NCBI GenBank assembly: GCA_009392675.1
Contig: VFFY01000245.1
Coordinates: 1-6,197, forward strand
Direction: 5' to 3'
Length of the DNA: 6,197 nt
Source: SAR202 cluster bacterium
GTDB lineage: Bacteria > Chloroflexota > Dehalococcoidia > Lucifugimonadales > UBA826
Below, in pieces: positions 5,562-6,197 of the stretch (the first letter of the stretch is position 1; each line of letters begins with the position of its first letter). The notes beneath the pieces are model-generated. The model did not search any database. It saw only the letters and a program-made list of their open reading frames with translations, and was not told the DNA's origin. The translations under genes and the position numbers were made by a program.

Positions 5562-6197
5562 TTGACAAAAAAAGCATTTCTAGTACTTGAAGACGGATCT
5601 ATTTACCCAGGTGAATCATTTGGATACGAAGGTGAGACTTACGGTGAAGTAGTCTTTAACACCTCGATGACAGGGTATCAGGAAATACTCACAGACCCTT
5701 CATATGCAGGCCAGATAGTAGTGTCAACATATCCGCTTATAGGTAACTACGGCATTACCAGCTCAGATATAGAATCGTCTCAAATTCAAGTCGCAGGATT
5801 TGTCGCAAGGCAATATTGTGAAGAGCCAAGTCATACCAAAATAACAGGAACTATAAATGAATATCTATACTCACAGGAGATTGTGGGTATATCTGAAATC
5901 GACACCCGTGCCGTTACACGCAAAATAAGGTCACAAGGTGTAATGATGGGCGCCATTGCAGTGAATATATCCCCTGAACAAGCCCTGCAACAGTTAAAAT
6001 ATAAGCCATCATATGACGAACAAAATTTTGTACAAAAAGTAACAACCAATGAACGTTACCGATGGATGGAAGCAGGACTAGGATATGATTCTATTGCCGA
6101 TAACCTGAAAATTCTTGTCTCAGATTATGGCCTTAAATACAACATTCTACGGATTTTAAAAGGTAAAGGTTGCGATGTGGAAGTATTTCCTTCATCA
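5562..6197 (+). CDS. carA: Carbamoyl-phosphate synthase small subunit, 5' part
   Basis: CarA hydrolyses glutamine and passes ammonia to CarB, which makes carbamoyl phosphate for PyrB and for arginine synthesis. The window ends in frame after 212 codons of an expected 360-390. The N-terminal CPSase domain is nearly complete: LEDGSIYPGESFG (9-21), VVFNTSMTGYQEILTDPSYA (30-49), STYPLIGNYG (55-64), and ISEIDTRAVTRKIRSQG (110-126). From about residue 183 the class I glutamine amidotransferase domain starts (ILVSDYGLKYNILRIL, 184-199). Its Cys-His-Glu triad lies beyond the window, so glutaminase competence cannot be judged. TTG start with GGTGAT six bases upstream. The gap to pyrC is 20 bases, so it belongs to the pyr operon; carB would be expected next. 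Confidence 0.95.
   Translation, partial: MTKKAFLVLEDGSIYPGESFGYEGETYGEVVFNTSMTGYQEILTDPSYAGQIVVSTYPLIGNYGITSSDIESSQIQVAGFVARQYCEEPSHTKITGTINEYLYSQEIVGISEIDTRAVTRKIRSQGVMMGAIAVNISPEQALQQLKYKPSYDEQNFVQKVTTNERYRWMEAGLGYDSIADNLKILVSDYGLKYNILRILKGKGCDVEVFPSS

Noticed and set aside
3228..5567. TTGACA strings at the starts of pyrB, pyrC and carA as internal -35 promoter boxes
   Set aside because: No acceptable -10 box lies 16-18 bases downstream of any of them, and each sits at a correct distance from a Shine-Dalgarno. Start codons explain them better.

Overview
The window looks like ordinary chromosomal DNA of a moderately AT-rich bacterium. The gene order pyrR-pyrB-pyrC-carA, an upstream small membrane protein resembling the DUF5671 families of Chloroflexota, and heavy use of TTG start codons suggest a Chloroflexota lineage (Dehalococcoidia/SAR202-like). 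That placement is inferred from gene content and recalled family resemblance, not from a marker gene or a database search.

Layout. Positions 1-540 hold the 3' part of a two-helix membrane protein gene that enters from the left. It is followed at once by a metallo-beta-lactamase-fold hydrolase (546-1409), and the two stop/start regions overlap. On the minus strand, a Nudix hydrolase (2380-1958) and a RimJ/RimL-type GNAT acetyltransferase (1992-1411) form an overlapping pair. This pair converges on the hydrolase gene with a single base between the two stop codons.

From about 2460 to the right edge lies a de novo pyrimidine operon: a putative promoter, a structured leader of about 170 nt, pyrR (regulator), pyrB (aspartate transcarbamylase), pyrC (class I dihydroorotase) and the first 212 codons of carA (small subunit of carbamoyl-phosphate synthetase). 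CarA (with CarB, expected just beyond the edge) makes carbamoyl phosphate, PyrB joins it to aspartate, and PyrC cyclises carbamoyl-aspartate to dihydroorotate. PyrR senses UMP and reduces expression when pyrimidines are plentiful.

The most informative non-coding element is the leader. It contains a near-consensus PyrR-binding RNA hairpin, a possible antiterminator that shares bases with both that hairpin and the terminator, and an intrinsic terminator with nine T residues, just as in the Bacillus-type PyrR transcription attenuator. A second curiosity is that all four pyr/car genes appear to begin with TTG followed by an ACA or ACC threonine codon, three of them behind clear Shine-Dalgarno sequences. 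I saw no mobile elements, CRISPR arrays, tRNA or rRNA genes, and no clear evidence of an entirely new system.
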